Shown in pieces: positions 50,855-58,664 of a stretch of 61,025 nt of DNA. A program made the translations under genes and the position numbers. The stretch's first letter is position 1. Every line of letters begins with the position of its first letter. This DNA comes from Nitrospirota bacterium (lineage in GTDB: Bacteria > Nitrospirota > Thermodesulfovibrionia > Thermodesulfovibrionales > JdFR-88): positions 1 through 61,025 of the forward strand of contig JAKAHV010000017.1 of assembly GCA_021825295.1 (NCBI GenBank). Reading direction: 5' to 3'. The notes beneath the pieces are model-generated. The model saw only the letters and a program-made list of their open reading frames with translations, did no database searches and had not been told where the DNA came from.

Positions 50855-52516
50855 ATGACGCAGCCGCAGGCGGACGTTCAGGAGAAAATGAAGCTTCTCC
50901 GGGAAAGCTACCTCAGGCAGCTTCCCCAGAAACTCTGCGACATCGACACCTTCTATGAAACCCTGCGGAAGGACCCCGCCGACAATGAGACCGCCAGGAA
51001 CCTGCACCGCCTGGCGCACAGCATCAAGGGGTCAGGCGCATCCTTCGGCTTCAAGGAGGTAAGCTCCTGCGCCCAGTCGCTGCAGACATTTCTGCAGCCC
51101 TTCACGGAAGGCGGGATGCGGATGGACGATAAGCTCCTCGACGAGCTGGACAAACTCATAAATGCATTGATGGAGGCAGTCGGGACCCATTACCGGCAGC
51201 GCCCCGAGGCGGCCGATGCCACCCCGGCGCCGGTGTCCGTGGACAGCTCCCAAAACGATGAAAACCGACTTGTCTACATCGTGGATGGCGATTCCAGGCT
51301 GCGCTCGGAGATATCGGCGGCAATACGCCAGTTCGGCTACGAGCCCAGGGGGTTTAGCCGCTGCGATGAGCTCGCAAAGGCAATCAGAGAGAAGGGCCCG
51401 TCAGCCGTGATCCTCGATTTTGTGCGGATGGAGGAGGACGCCGCCGAGGCCGGCAAGATAATCAGCATACGAAAAGAGCTTGGCGGCAGGGTCCCCGCCA
51501 TATTCATTTCGGATTGCGACGACGTGAAAGCGAGGCTCGAAGCGGTGAAGGCGGGCTCCGACGCCTATTTTGTTAAGCCGCTCAATATAGCCGACCTCGC
51601 GGACAAGCTGGGCTCCCTCACCACAAGCAGAGTGTCCGAACCCTATAAAATCCTCGTCGTAGATGATGAGCCGGAACTGGCCCGCTATCATTCTCTCCTG
51701 CTCCGGGAGGCCGGCATGGTCACCGAGATCGTGAACGCTCCCCTGGAGATATTCGACCGCCTCTCCGAATTCGGCCCCGACCTGATCCTCATGGACATGT
51801 ATATGCCGGAATGCGACGGGATGGAGCTCGCGAAAACCATCAGGCAGATGAAGACGTATTTCAGCATCCCCATCGTGTTTCTGTCGGGTGAGACCAGCTT
51901 CGACAAGCAGATGTCGGCGATGATCATGGGAGGAGACGAATTCCTGACAAAACCCATAAAACCGGAGCATCTAATCTCAGCGGTCGCCGTAAGGGCCGAA
52001 CGCATGAGAACCATGCGCTCGTTAATGGAAAGGGACAGCCTCACCGGCCTTTTGAACCACACGAATATAAAGATTCAGCTCGACATGGCGGTGGCAAGAA
52101 GTGAAAGACTGAATACGCCGATGGCCTTTGCGATGATCGACATCGACCGTTTCAAGTCCGTAAACGACACGTACGGACACCCGGTAGGAGACAGGGTCAT
52201 CGTCAGCCTGTCGCGTCTCCTGCAGCAAAGACTCAGAAAAACGGACATAATCGGCCGCTATGGAGGCGAGGAATTCGCGATCGTGCTCAACGAGGCGAAT
52301 GTCCATGACGCCAAGCAAACAATCGACAAAATCCTCAGGAGCTTTTCCCGGATCAGGTTCCGGCACGAAAACAAGGAGTTCTCCGTAACATTCAGCTCCG
52401 GCGTGGCGGGCTTCCCCGAATTCCGGGACCCCGAAACCCTCAGCGATGCCGCTGACAAGGCGCTTTATGAGGCCAAGCGCGGCGGCAGAAACAGGATCGT
52501 CATCGCGCCGTCGTGA
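50855..52516 (+). CDS. Hpt-REC-REC-GGDEF diguanylate cyclase
   Basis: 553 residues. An Hpt domain with phospho-His in LAHSIKGSGASFGF; a first receiver-like domain (IVDGDSRLRSEI, AVILDFVRME, Lys in YFVKPLN) that lacks part of the acidic pair; a full receiver (ILVVDDEPELARY, LILMDMYMPECDG, LTKPIKP); then GGDEF: DSLTGLLNHTNI, FKSVNDTYGHPVGD, and YGGEEF as active site with an upstream RKTD matching the RxxD inhibitory site. It should make c-di-GMP. The added Hpt lets it receive phosphate through a relay. Last gene of the operon, so c-di-GMP is the likely output. Confidence 0.95.
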   Translation: MTQPQADVQEKMKLLRESYLRQLPQKLCDIDTFYETLRKDPADNETARNLHRLAHSIKGSGASFGFKEVSSCAQSLQTFLQPFTEGGMRMDDKLLDELDKLINALMEAVGTHYRQRPEAADATPAPVSVDSSQNDENRLVYIVDGDSRLRSEISAAIRQFGYEPRGFSRCDELAKAIREKGPSAVILDFVRMEEDAAEAGKIISIRKELGGRVPAIFISDCDDVKARLEAVKAGSDAYFVKPLNIADLADKLGSLTTSRVSEPYKILVVDDEPELARYHSLLLREAGMVTEIVNAPLEIFDRLSEFGPDLILMDMYMPECDGMELAKTIRQMKTYFSIPIVFLSGETSFDKQMSAMIMGGDEFLTKPIKPEHLISAVAVRAERMRTMRSLMERDSLTGLLNHTNIKIQLDMAVARSERLNTPMAFAMIDIDRFKSVNDTYGHPVGDRVIVSLSRLLQQRLRKTDIIGRYGGEEFAIVLNEANVHDAKQTIDKILRSFSRIRFRHENKEFSVTFSSGVAGFPEFRDPETLSDAADKALYEAKRGGRNRIVIAPS

Positions 52517-52606
52517 TCCATTCAACAGCACCTAAGAGATGCTCAAAACCGGCGCAACAGACAACGTGCCAGCCTGGCATACCCGTAAAGGGCAGGAGGC
52601 CTAACG

Positions 52607-52706
52607 GCGTTGCGCCGGAGGACGATTTTCCCTTGGCGACACCGTATGCTGCGATTTCAGTCCCGCCAGGGCGGGACAGCCGGAGGCGATTTTGAGACAG
52701 GTTCTA
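52607..52706. repeat. Repeat C, partial copy between two convergent genes
   Basis: The end CGATTTTGAGACAGGTTCTA and the sequence before it (ACCGTATGCTGCGATTTCAG) match 4855-4975. Just outside lies a 10-bp inverted pair, CCGGCGCAAC at 52549-52558 and GTTGCGCCGG at 52609-52618. The terminal TAG on the minus strand is the stop codon of the NifX-like gene. Confidence 0.7.
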
Positions 52707-53084
52707 GTGGGCGCAGCCGCCGCCATGCGCATGCCCGCCGCAGGTCTGATGCGGCTGGATCTCGGGGAGTTTCCGGTCCTGCAGCATCCCGATGTTCTCC
52801 CCAAGGCTGGCGGCCTCCGCCCTGTAAACCCTTATGCCGGACTGCATGAGCCTGATCAGGGCGCCCCTGCCGATGCCGCCGACAATCACCGCGTCCACCA
52901 GATTGCCGCCAAGGGCCATAACCGGATTGCAGGCCCCATGGACGTGATGCTCATCCCTGTTGTCGATAACCGACAATTCACCGGTTTCCGTATTGAACAA
53001 CGCGAACATCGGCGCGGATCCGAAATGGCCGAATACGGCGCTTTCCATTCCGTTAAATCTTTCAACCGGGACACAGATTTTCAT
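52704..53084 (-). CDS. NifX/NifB-type dinitrogenase iron-molybdenum cofactor-binding family protein
   Basis: 126 residues, ATG at 53082-53084 behind AGGAGGAGTGAA. Pattern: MKICVPVERFNGMESAVFGHFGSAPMF, then VHGACNPVMALGGNLVDAVIVGGIGRGALIRL and GIRVYRAEAASLGENI. The C terminus is His/Gly/Cys-rich (CGGHAHGGGCAH), suggesting metal binding. These small proteins bind iron-sulphur or Fe-Mo-like clusters; those next to DUF134 genes have no proven role. The stop is supplied by the end of repeat C. Confidence 0.9.
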   Translation of the reverse strand: MKICVPVERFNGMESAVFGHFGSAPMFALFNTETGELSVIDNRDEHHVHGACNPVMALGGNLVDAVIVGGIGRGALIRLMQSGIRVYRAEAASLGENIGMLQDRKLPEIQPHQTCGGHAHGGGCAH

Positions 53085-53085
53085 T

Positions 53086-53385
53086 TCACTCCTCCTGCTG
53101 GCATATGGTTTCCTCAAATACAAGCGCCTTGCATTCCGCAAGGGCCTCTGCCGTCTTTTTCCGGGCGAGCGCGAGAAGCCGCTGCACCGTCCCCCTTGAT
53201 ACTCCCATCTTCCTGCCCGCCTCCTCCTGCGTGAAACCGTCCAGATCGCAGAGCTTGAACGCCTCCAGCTCGTCTCTGTAGAGCACAATCCGGGAGATTT
53301 CAGTCATGGGAATCCCGGTTGGCTTGAAGGCCCTGCCCTTGAGCCGGCATCCGCATGACCTCGGTTTCTTAGGCCTGGGCGACAT
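53086..53385 (-). CDS. DUF134 family DNA-binding protein
   Basis: 99 residues. MSPRPKKPRSCGCRLKGRAFKPTGIP is followed by a helix-turn-helix of the sigma-70 region 4 type (LEAFKLCDLDGFTQEEAGRK, MGVSRGTVQRLLALARKK). DUF134 genes are commonly paired with NifX-like genes, as here (one base apart), and are taken to control them. Two ATG are possible; the one at 53383-53385 begins the conserved MSPRP. A good promoter lies just upstream. Confidence 0.92.
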   Translation of the reverse strand: MSPRPKKPRSCGCRLKGRAFKPTGIPMTEISRIVLYRDELEAFKLCDLDGFTQEEAGRKMGVSRGTVQRLLALARKKTAEALAECKALVFEETICQQEE

Positions 53386-53413
53386 CGCATGTGCCTATTT
53401 TGTGCATATGCTC

Positions 53414-53442
53414 ATTATATTCATAATTGCCAAGAATATCAA
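53414..53442 (-). promoter_or_regulatory. Promoter of the DUF134-NifX-like pair
   Basis: On the minus strand TTGATA (53437-53442), 17 bases, TATAAT (53414-53419). The start site would be about 22 bases before the DUF134 ATG. Confidence 0.65.
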
Positions 53443-53523
53443 CCTGTATTTTCCGGATAAGGCTGGACGGCATAAAGAAAAAACCCTACGGGGAAAGGCG
53501 CGGAATATGGATGCGCAAGTTAC

Positions 53524-54531
53524 TTAAAGGCTGTTTGAAATGACGGGAAAATGGCGCGGCGCCTCTTCCACCTTTTCCCATGTCCGGTCCGGGTCGTATG
53601 CCTTAATCCTTGCCGCAATCTCCCTGGTCCCCGGTCCCAGGTCCTTCTCATACACGACTCCCATCTGGTTCACCATGAAGGTCATGATCCCGGAAACTCC
53701 GTATTTCGCCGGACACGCCACAAGGCCGAAACCGCCCGTCATTGCGCCATTAACCACATAATCCCTCGCGCCGCCGGGGGCATGACTGCCCTGGCCTTTG
53801 AGTATCCTGAAATAATAGCCGTAGTAAGGCACGGGCTTTTCCACGGCCTGCCGGGAGGCATTGCCTTCGTACGACGCACGGGCAAAGAATGGCCCCAGGG
53901 GGCTATCTCCCCTGCCCGGCCAGTACAGGCCGTCCCGGCTGCCCTCATGGCTCATGAAACGCTGGGCATACTGCAAAACGCCGCCGCGGCTGCGGGCACT
54001 TTCGAAGTACTGCCGCTGAGCCTCCACATAGGCAAGCGAAGTCCGAATGGTATTTAACTCATTTCTCCCTATCCTGCGATTTATAATCTCCTGTCTGCCT
54101 TCCCCGGTTAAGAAAACCCATGACTTCCCCGATCTCGTTATAGGGATGGGAAAGGTCCACCCCTCCTTGCCAACAACCGCCAAAAAGGTCCATTCGTCCA
54201 ATTTCCTGAACGCGAATGCATGCTTTGCGGCCCTTACGAACCGCTCCCTGGCCTCGGTGTCCGCAACGGCATCGCCGGAAGATATGACGTCCCTGCCCTC
54301 CGGCCCGAAAATGGCCAGCAATTGCCTGGTATCATTGCCGCCGGCGGCGTTCACAAGTGCATCGAAAGCCTGCCGGGGAGAATTAAACTCCATCTGCTTT
54401 ATGTCCCCCGCATGGGCCGACCGGGCACAAGAAAGAGAAAAAACAAAAACCGCCACAATCAAGGCCGCCGGGAAAAGCGCTGAAGCATGACGCCTTAAAA
54501 AGCCACCACCCACTGTCCTGTTTTCAGACAT
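53524..54531 (-). CDS. Exported DUF2950 family protein
   Basis: 335 residues with a signal peptide (ALFPAALIVAVFVFSLSCARSAHA). DUF2950 marks: FNSPRQAFDALVNAAGGND, LAIFGPEGRDVISSGD, FRKLDEWTFLAVVGKEGW, GGVLQYAQRFMSHEGSRDGL, PVPYYGYYFRILKGQG, and MTFMVNQMGVVYEKDLG. The function of the family is unknown. It is often paired with a Tyr/Trp/Gly-rich secreted protein, as it is here (next gene upstream, 39 bases apart). Confidence 0.9.
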   Translation of the reverse strand: MSENRTVGGGFLRRHASALFPAALIVAVFVFSLSCARSAHAGDIKQMEFNSPRQAFDALVNAAGGNDTRQLLAIFGPEGRDVISSGDAVADTEARERFVRAAKHAFAFRKLDEWTFLAVVGKEGWTFPIPITRSGKSWVFLTGEGRQEIINRRIGRNELNTIRTSLAYVEAQRQYFESARSRGGVLQYAQRFMSHEGSRDGLYWPGRGDSPLGPFFARASYEGNASRQAVEKPVPYYGYYFRILKGQGSHAPGGARDYVVNGAMTGGFGLVACPAKYGVSGIMTFMVNQMGVVYEKDLGPGTREIAARIKAYDPDRTWEKVEEAPRHFPVISNSL

Positions 54532-54570
54532 TTACCTCGCTCCTGTACTTTATTGCCGCGGCTGTACAAG

Positions 54571-55683
54571 CTAACGTCGAAAACCGCCGCCGCCACGATA
54601 CCCTCCGCCGCTGCCGTGAAACCCCTGGAATCCTCCTCCGGGGGCATAACCTCTTGAACCCGGCGCTCCGCCGGGGACATAACCCCTTGAACCCGGAGCA
54701 CTTCCGGGGACGAAACCCCTTGACGGCAACTGGCCCGCGCTTGATCGGCTCCGGAATCCGCGGGTGCTTGCGGCCCCCTCAAAACGGCTGCTGCCCCAGC
54801 GCTGAAATGCGCTTGAACGGGTCCCCTGCGAGGGCCGCGAAACGCCATATCCCCTGAATTGCCCGCGGGAGGCAGGCCCCCTGCCGGCGCTCCTTCCCAG
54901 AATCGACTGTGCCGACCTACGGGCTGAACGGCTCAGGACCCTCGCGCCCCTGTCCGTGAAAATCCCGCTACGGGCCCTGTTTGTAGGGTCAACCCGAAAT
55001 GTCCTGCCGGTCCTCGTATCGCGGAAATGATTGCTGACGCACTCCCTGTGGCCGTGATGATGTCCGTGATCATGCACCACTATATCGAAATCCACAAGGA
55101 CATAAAACCCGGGATACCAGAAATTCCACCACCAAAAGGGATAAGGCACCCAGGTATAAAGATAGGCATAATCCGGAGGCGGCGCATAATAGGTGACGAC
55201 AGGAGGGCCCTCACCGGAGTAATAATTATTTATGACTGTGGTGTCGGGATAGTACTCTTCGGCGGGCTGGGCCGCCTCCTCGGCAGCCGCCGCCTTCACG
55301 GGAAGGCTATATCCGGCAAGCACGCCTTGAAAGGCCGCCAGCGCCTTGTCCCTGCCCATGGGCAATCTCCCCGAATCGGCTGCCCCGCCGATTGAGGCCT
55401 GCAACTCCCCCGCAACGTCCGGGGTGACAGGGTAATCCGCAATCCATCCGTTTTTTGGAGCCACACCCATGGAACTGAGCGTGCTCTCCGCTTCGGTTTC
55501 ATTGGCGGTCTTGCCCAATTTGAGCGCTTCGACGAGTTTCAGCGCAAAATCACCCTCGCGGACAAGGGGCTGCGAAATGGGTGCGTTGCTGCCGGCGGTT
55601 ATCTGCCCCGTCTGGGCAAGCGCCGCCGCGGCCGCCAGCGTCACCAGGACAAAGACAAAAATCCCTGAAGGCAAACCCTTCAT
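54571..55683 (-). CDS. Exported, Gly/Ser/Arg-rich protein of unknown function
   Basis: 370 residues behind GGAGGAAAACC. A signal peptide (FVFVLVTLAAAAALAQT) leads into a helical domain (LKLVEALKLGKTANETEAES), then YYPDTTVINNYYSGEG, a very aromatic segment (WVPYPFWWWNFWYPGFYVL) with HDHGHHHGHREC, and a C-terminal third rich in Arg, Ser and Gly ending in repeats of the RGYVPGGAPGS kind and GGGYRGGGGFRR. It resembles proteins that accompany DUF2950 in other bacteria. The His cluster may bind metal. Role unknown. Confidence 0.75.
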   Translation of the reverse strand: MKGLPSGIFVFVLVTLAAAAALAQTGQITAGSNAPISQPLVREGDFALKLVEALKLGKTANETEAESTLSSMGVAPKNGWIADYPVTPDVAGELQASIGGAADSGRLPMGRDKALAAFQGVLAGYSLPVKAAAAEEAAQPAEEYYPDTTVINNYYSGEGPPVVTYYAPPPDYAYLYTWVPYPFWWWNFWYPGFYVLVDFDIVVHDHGHHHGHRECVSNHFRDTRTGRTFRVDPTNRARSGIFTDRGARVLSRSARRSAQSILGRSAGRGPASRGQFRGYGVSRPSQGTRSSAFQRWGSSRFEGAASTRGFRSRSSAGQLPSRGFVPGSAPGSRGYVPGGAPGSRGYAPGGGFQGFHGSGGGYRGGGGFRR

Positions 55684-55745
55684 GGTTTTCCTCCGCCTAT
55701 CTATATTTATTTTATCACTCCTGACAGGCCGGGCACCGAAAGAGT

Positions 55746-55765
55746 AAGCTTGGAACCTATCCTAA
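55746..55765. repeat. Possible terminal fragment of repeat C
   Basis: TTGGAACCTATCCTAAAATTG resembles the AGAACCTATCTCAAAATTG end of 4796-4974 at most positions. It stands alone about 60 bases upstream of the start of the secreted protein gene. Confidence 0.4.
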
Positions 55766-55827
55766 AATTGGGTCTTTCCCTTCCGGCTGCGTGGGGGGCA
55801 GATATCAGCCACAGCGGCCTGCCCATT

Positions 55828-58518
55828 CTAGCCCTCGTATCTTCTTACATACCAGATTTTCACGAGCTGGGTCAGCACAACATATCCAAGGAGCATGGCG
55901 GCAAGAAATGCCCAGTACTGCCGGGGCAGCGGCACGAATCCCAGGACGCCTCCCACACGAGAAAAAGGCAGGAGGCCTGCGGCCGTAACAACGGCAAGTG
56001 AGGCCAGCGCCAGGGGCAGGCTGGCCCTGCTCTGGATGAACGGTATCCTGTTGGTCCGGATGACATGTATGATCAGCGTCTGGGTGAAACAGGACTCGAC
56101 AAACCATCCGGTATGAAAGAGAGCGGGGTTGTTCCATGTGTGGAACACGTAGAGCATAATGAAAAATGTCGCATAATCGAAGATGGAGCTTACCGGCCCG
56201 ATTAGAATTATAAACCTGCTTATGCCCTTGATCTCCCACTTGCGCGGTCTCTCGATCCATTCCCTGTCCAGCGAGTCGGTTGGGATCGCGGTCTGGGAGA
56301 AATCGTAGAGGAGATTATTGGCAAGCACCTGTATCGGCAGCATGGGAAGAAATGGCAGGAAAATACTGGCCCCCAATACGCTGAACATATTGCCGAAGTT
56401 TGAACTCGCCGCCATCTTGATGTATTTAATGATATTTCCGAACACCTTCCTGCCCTCCAGGACGCCCTCCTGAAGCACGGTCAGGCTGTGCTCAAGGAGG
56501 ATTATGTCAGAGGACTCCTTGGCAATATCGACGGCGCTGTCTACTGAAATTCCGACGTCAGCGCGCCTCAGGGCGGGTGCGTCATTGATTCCGTCGCCCA
56601 GAAAGCCTACCACATGCCCTTTGCGTTGAAGCGCCTTAATGATGCGCTCTTTGTCGGACGGCGAAAGCTTCGCGAAAATAGTGGCGCCCTCGACGGCGGC
56701 TTCGAGACCCGGATCGTCCATCTCTCCGATAGCGCCGCCAGTGAGGATGCCGCCTGCCTGAAGGCCCACCTGCCGGCATATGCTCCTGGTGACCACCTCA
56801 TTGTCGCCGGTGAGAATCTTCACCTGTATCTTACTCTCGTGCAGCTTCTGCAGGGCTTCCGTCGCGGTCTCCTTGGGCGGATCCAGGAAGGCAAGAAATC
56901 CAAGGAGTGTCAGGTCCGCTTCGTCGGCCACCGTGTATTGCCTGGGCTGCCCGGGCACTCTCTTGCAGGCAAGGGCAAGGACCCTGAAACCGGTCTCGTT
57001 GAATTGGCGCACCAGCGTTTCGGCCCTGGGGTCACGGTGTGAGGGATCAAGCGCAAGCGTGCGGCCCTTCAGTTCGACCTGCGAGCATACGGCAAATATT
57101 TCCTCCACCGCGCCCTTGCAGATCAGTATATGCTCCCCCGCCGCGTCTTCCACTACAATGGACATCCTGCGCCGCATGAAATCAAATGGTATTTCATCCA
57201 CCTTGTGGAACCCCCCGCGGCCGATCAGCGGTTCCTCGAGGTGCTCATGCTCAAGTATCGCCGCGTCCATGAGGTTCTTGAGTCCGGTCTGGTAATAACT
57301 GTTCAGATAGGCGTATTCGAGTATCCTCCGGCTTTCCTCCCCGTCCATGTCCACATGCCTTTCAAGGACTATTTTCCCCGCTGTCAGCGTCCCGGTTTTG
57401 TCGGTGCAAAGGACATCCATCGCCCCGAAGTTCTGTATGGAATTTAGACGCTTCACGATGACTTTCCTCCGCGACATGACGATGGCGCCCTTCGAAAGAT
57501 TGACGGTGACGATCATTGGGAGCATTTCGGGAGTAAGCCCTACACCCACTGAAAGCGCAAACAGGAACGCCTCCGCCCAGCCGCCCTTGAACACCCCGTT
57601 GAGCAGGAAGACAAGGGGCACCATCACGGCGATGAACCTGATCATAAGCCACGAAAAACTGTTTATCCCCTTGTCAAAACTCGTAAGGACCCGCTCGCCG
57701 ACGATGCTCGAGGCAAGTCTTCCAAAATACGTGCGCCTCCCCGTGGAAACGGCAACCGTGGTTGCGGACCCCACCTCCACATTGGAACCCAGGAAGCATG
57801 TGTTTGAAAGCTCGAACAGATTGCGGCATGCGTCACGGCACTGTTTATCCGTCTTTTCCACGGGGACCGCTTCCCCCGTGAGCGTGGCCTGGTTTACATG
57901 AAGGTCCTTGGCCGCAATGATGCGCACATCGGCGGGGACCATGTCGCCGGCGGACAGATATATGATGTCTCCCGGCACTATTTCTCTCAGCGGGATTTCC
58001 TTTTTTATCCCGCCGCGAAGGACGGCCGCCGTTGTCCGGACCATCGCCCGCAGCCCCTCCGCGGCCAGGTCCGATCTCGTCTCCTGTACGAATCTCAGGG
58101 AGACGCCGAGTATCACCATGAGAAATATGACACCCGTTGCGCGCATGTCCCCGGTGAAGTAAGAGACGATCCCGAGCACCGCAAGCAGCACCACCAGGGG
58201 GTTTTTTACGTTGTCGGCGAGACGGGAAACCGCTGACTTCCTCTTTTCCTTCACTACAGCATTTGGGCCATACTTGTCCAGCAGGGCTTCAGCTTCCTGG
58301 TCACTGAGTCCCGCCGCCCTGCTTCCCATCAGGCTTAAAACTTCATCGGTTTCCGTCCTGGAAATCTCAACGAGGTCATCAAACAGGGCGATTTCATAGC
58401 CGTGCTTGTGCTCGGAAGGATGAAGCGGCCTGCCAAATATTTTTACGAGTATGCTGATGGATGCCCCTCCCGTGTGCCATGCTATGAAAAGTATATCAAC
58501 CGGAATATGGAGCGGCAA
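55828..58518 (-). CDS. mgtA: Magnesium-translocating P-type ATPase
   Basis: 896 residues, the length of MgtA/MgtB. After a polar N-terminal region come LSDQEAEALLDKYGPNAVVK, NPLVVLLAVLGIVSYFTGD, TLTGEAVPVEKTD, MLPMIVTVNLSKGAIVM, the phosphorylated Asp in DVLCTDKTGTLT, ILTGDNEVVTRSIC, and [20 protein letters not shown], with DFSQTAIPTD in the C-terminal membrane part, all typical of the P3B class. It imports Mg2+. I saw no MgtC or leader-peptide switch nearby, but the first ~60 residues could include non-native sequence if translation begins later. Confidence 0.94.
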   Translation of the reverse strand: MPLHIPVDILFIAWHTGGASISILVKIFGRPLHPSEHKHGYEIALFDDLVEISRTETDEVLSLMGSRAAGLSDQEAEALLDKYGPNAVVKEKRKSAVSRLADNVKNPLVVLLAVLGIVSYFTGDMRATGVIFLMVILGVSLRFVQETRSDLAAEGLRAMVRTTAAVLRGGIKKEIPLREIVPGDIIYLSAGDMVPADVRIIAAKDLHVNQATLTGEAVPVEKTDKQCRDACRNLFELSNTCFLGSNVEVGSATTVAVSTGRRTYFGRLASSIVGERVLTSFDKGINSFSWLMIRFIAVMVPLVFLLNGVFKGGWAEAFLFALSVGVGLTPEMLPMIVTVNLSKGAIVMSRRKVIVKRLNSIQNFGAMDVLCTDKTGTLTAGKIVLERHVDMDGEESRRILEYAYLNSYYQTGLKNLMDAAILEHEHLEEPLIGRGGFHKVDEIPFDFMRRRMSIVVEDAAGEHILICKGAVEEIFAVCSQVELKGRTLALDPSHRDPRAETLVRQFNETGFRVLALACKRVPGQPRQYTVADEADLTLLGFLAFLDPPKETATEALQKLHESKIQVKILTGDNEVVTRSICRQVGLQAGGILTGGAIGEMDDPGLEAAVEGATIFAKLSPSDKERIIKALQRKGHVVGFLGDGINDAPALRRADVGISVDSAVDIAKESSDIILLEHSLTVLQEGVLEGRKVFGNIIKYIKMAASSNFGNMFSVLGASIFLPFLPMLPIQVLANNLLYDFSQTAIPTDSLDREWIERPRKWEIKGISRFIILIGPVSSIFDYATFFIMLYVFHTWNNPALFHTGWFVESCFTQTLIIHVIRTNRIPFIQSRASLPLALASLAVVTAAGLLPFSRVGGVLGFVPLPRQYWAFLAAMLLGYVVLTQLVKIWYVRRYEG

Positions 58519-58611
58519 CGGCCATCAGGCCGCGCAAGACATTTGCCCCGGACCGGGAAATGCCCGCCGGCATATGAAAAAACCGGCTGCGGTATTTGCA
58601 GAAAAATTTGT

Positions 58612-58646
58612 CTTATAAAAAAAGGGGGCCTGGAAGGCCCCCTTTG
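58612..58646 (-). terminator. Rho-independent terminator of the surface protein gene
   Basis: On the minus strand AAAGGGGGCC, loop TTCCA, GGCCCCC and seven T. It stands about 20 bases after the stop at 58665. The A-run on the other strand would give a weaker terminator in the opposite direction. Confidence 0.85.
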
Positions 58647-58664
58647 CCGTAATCTTTCCCCGGC

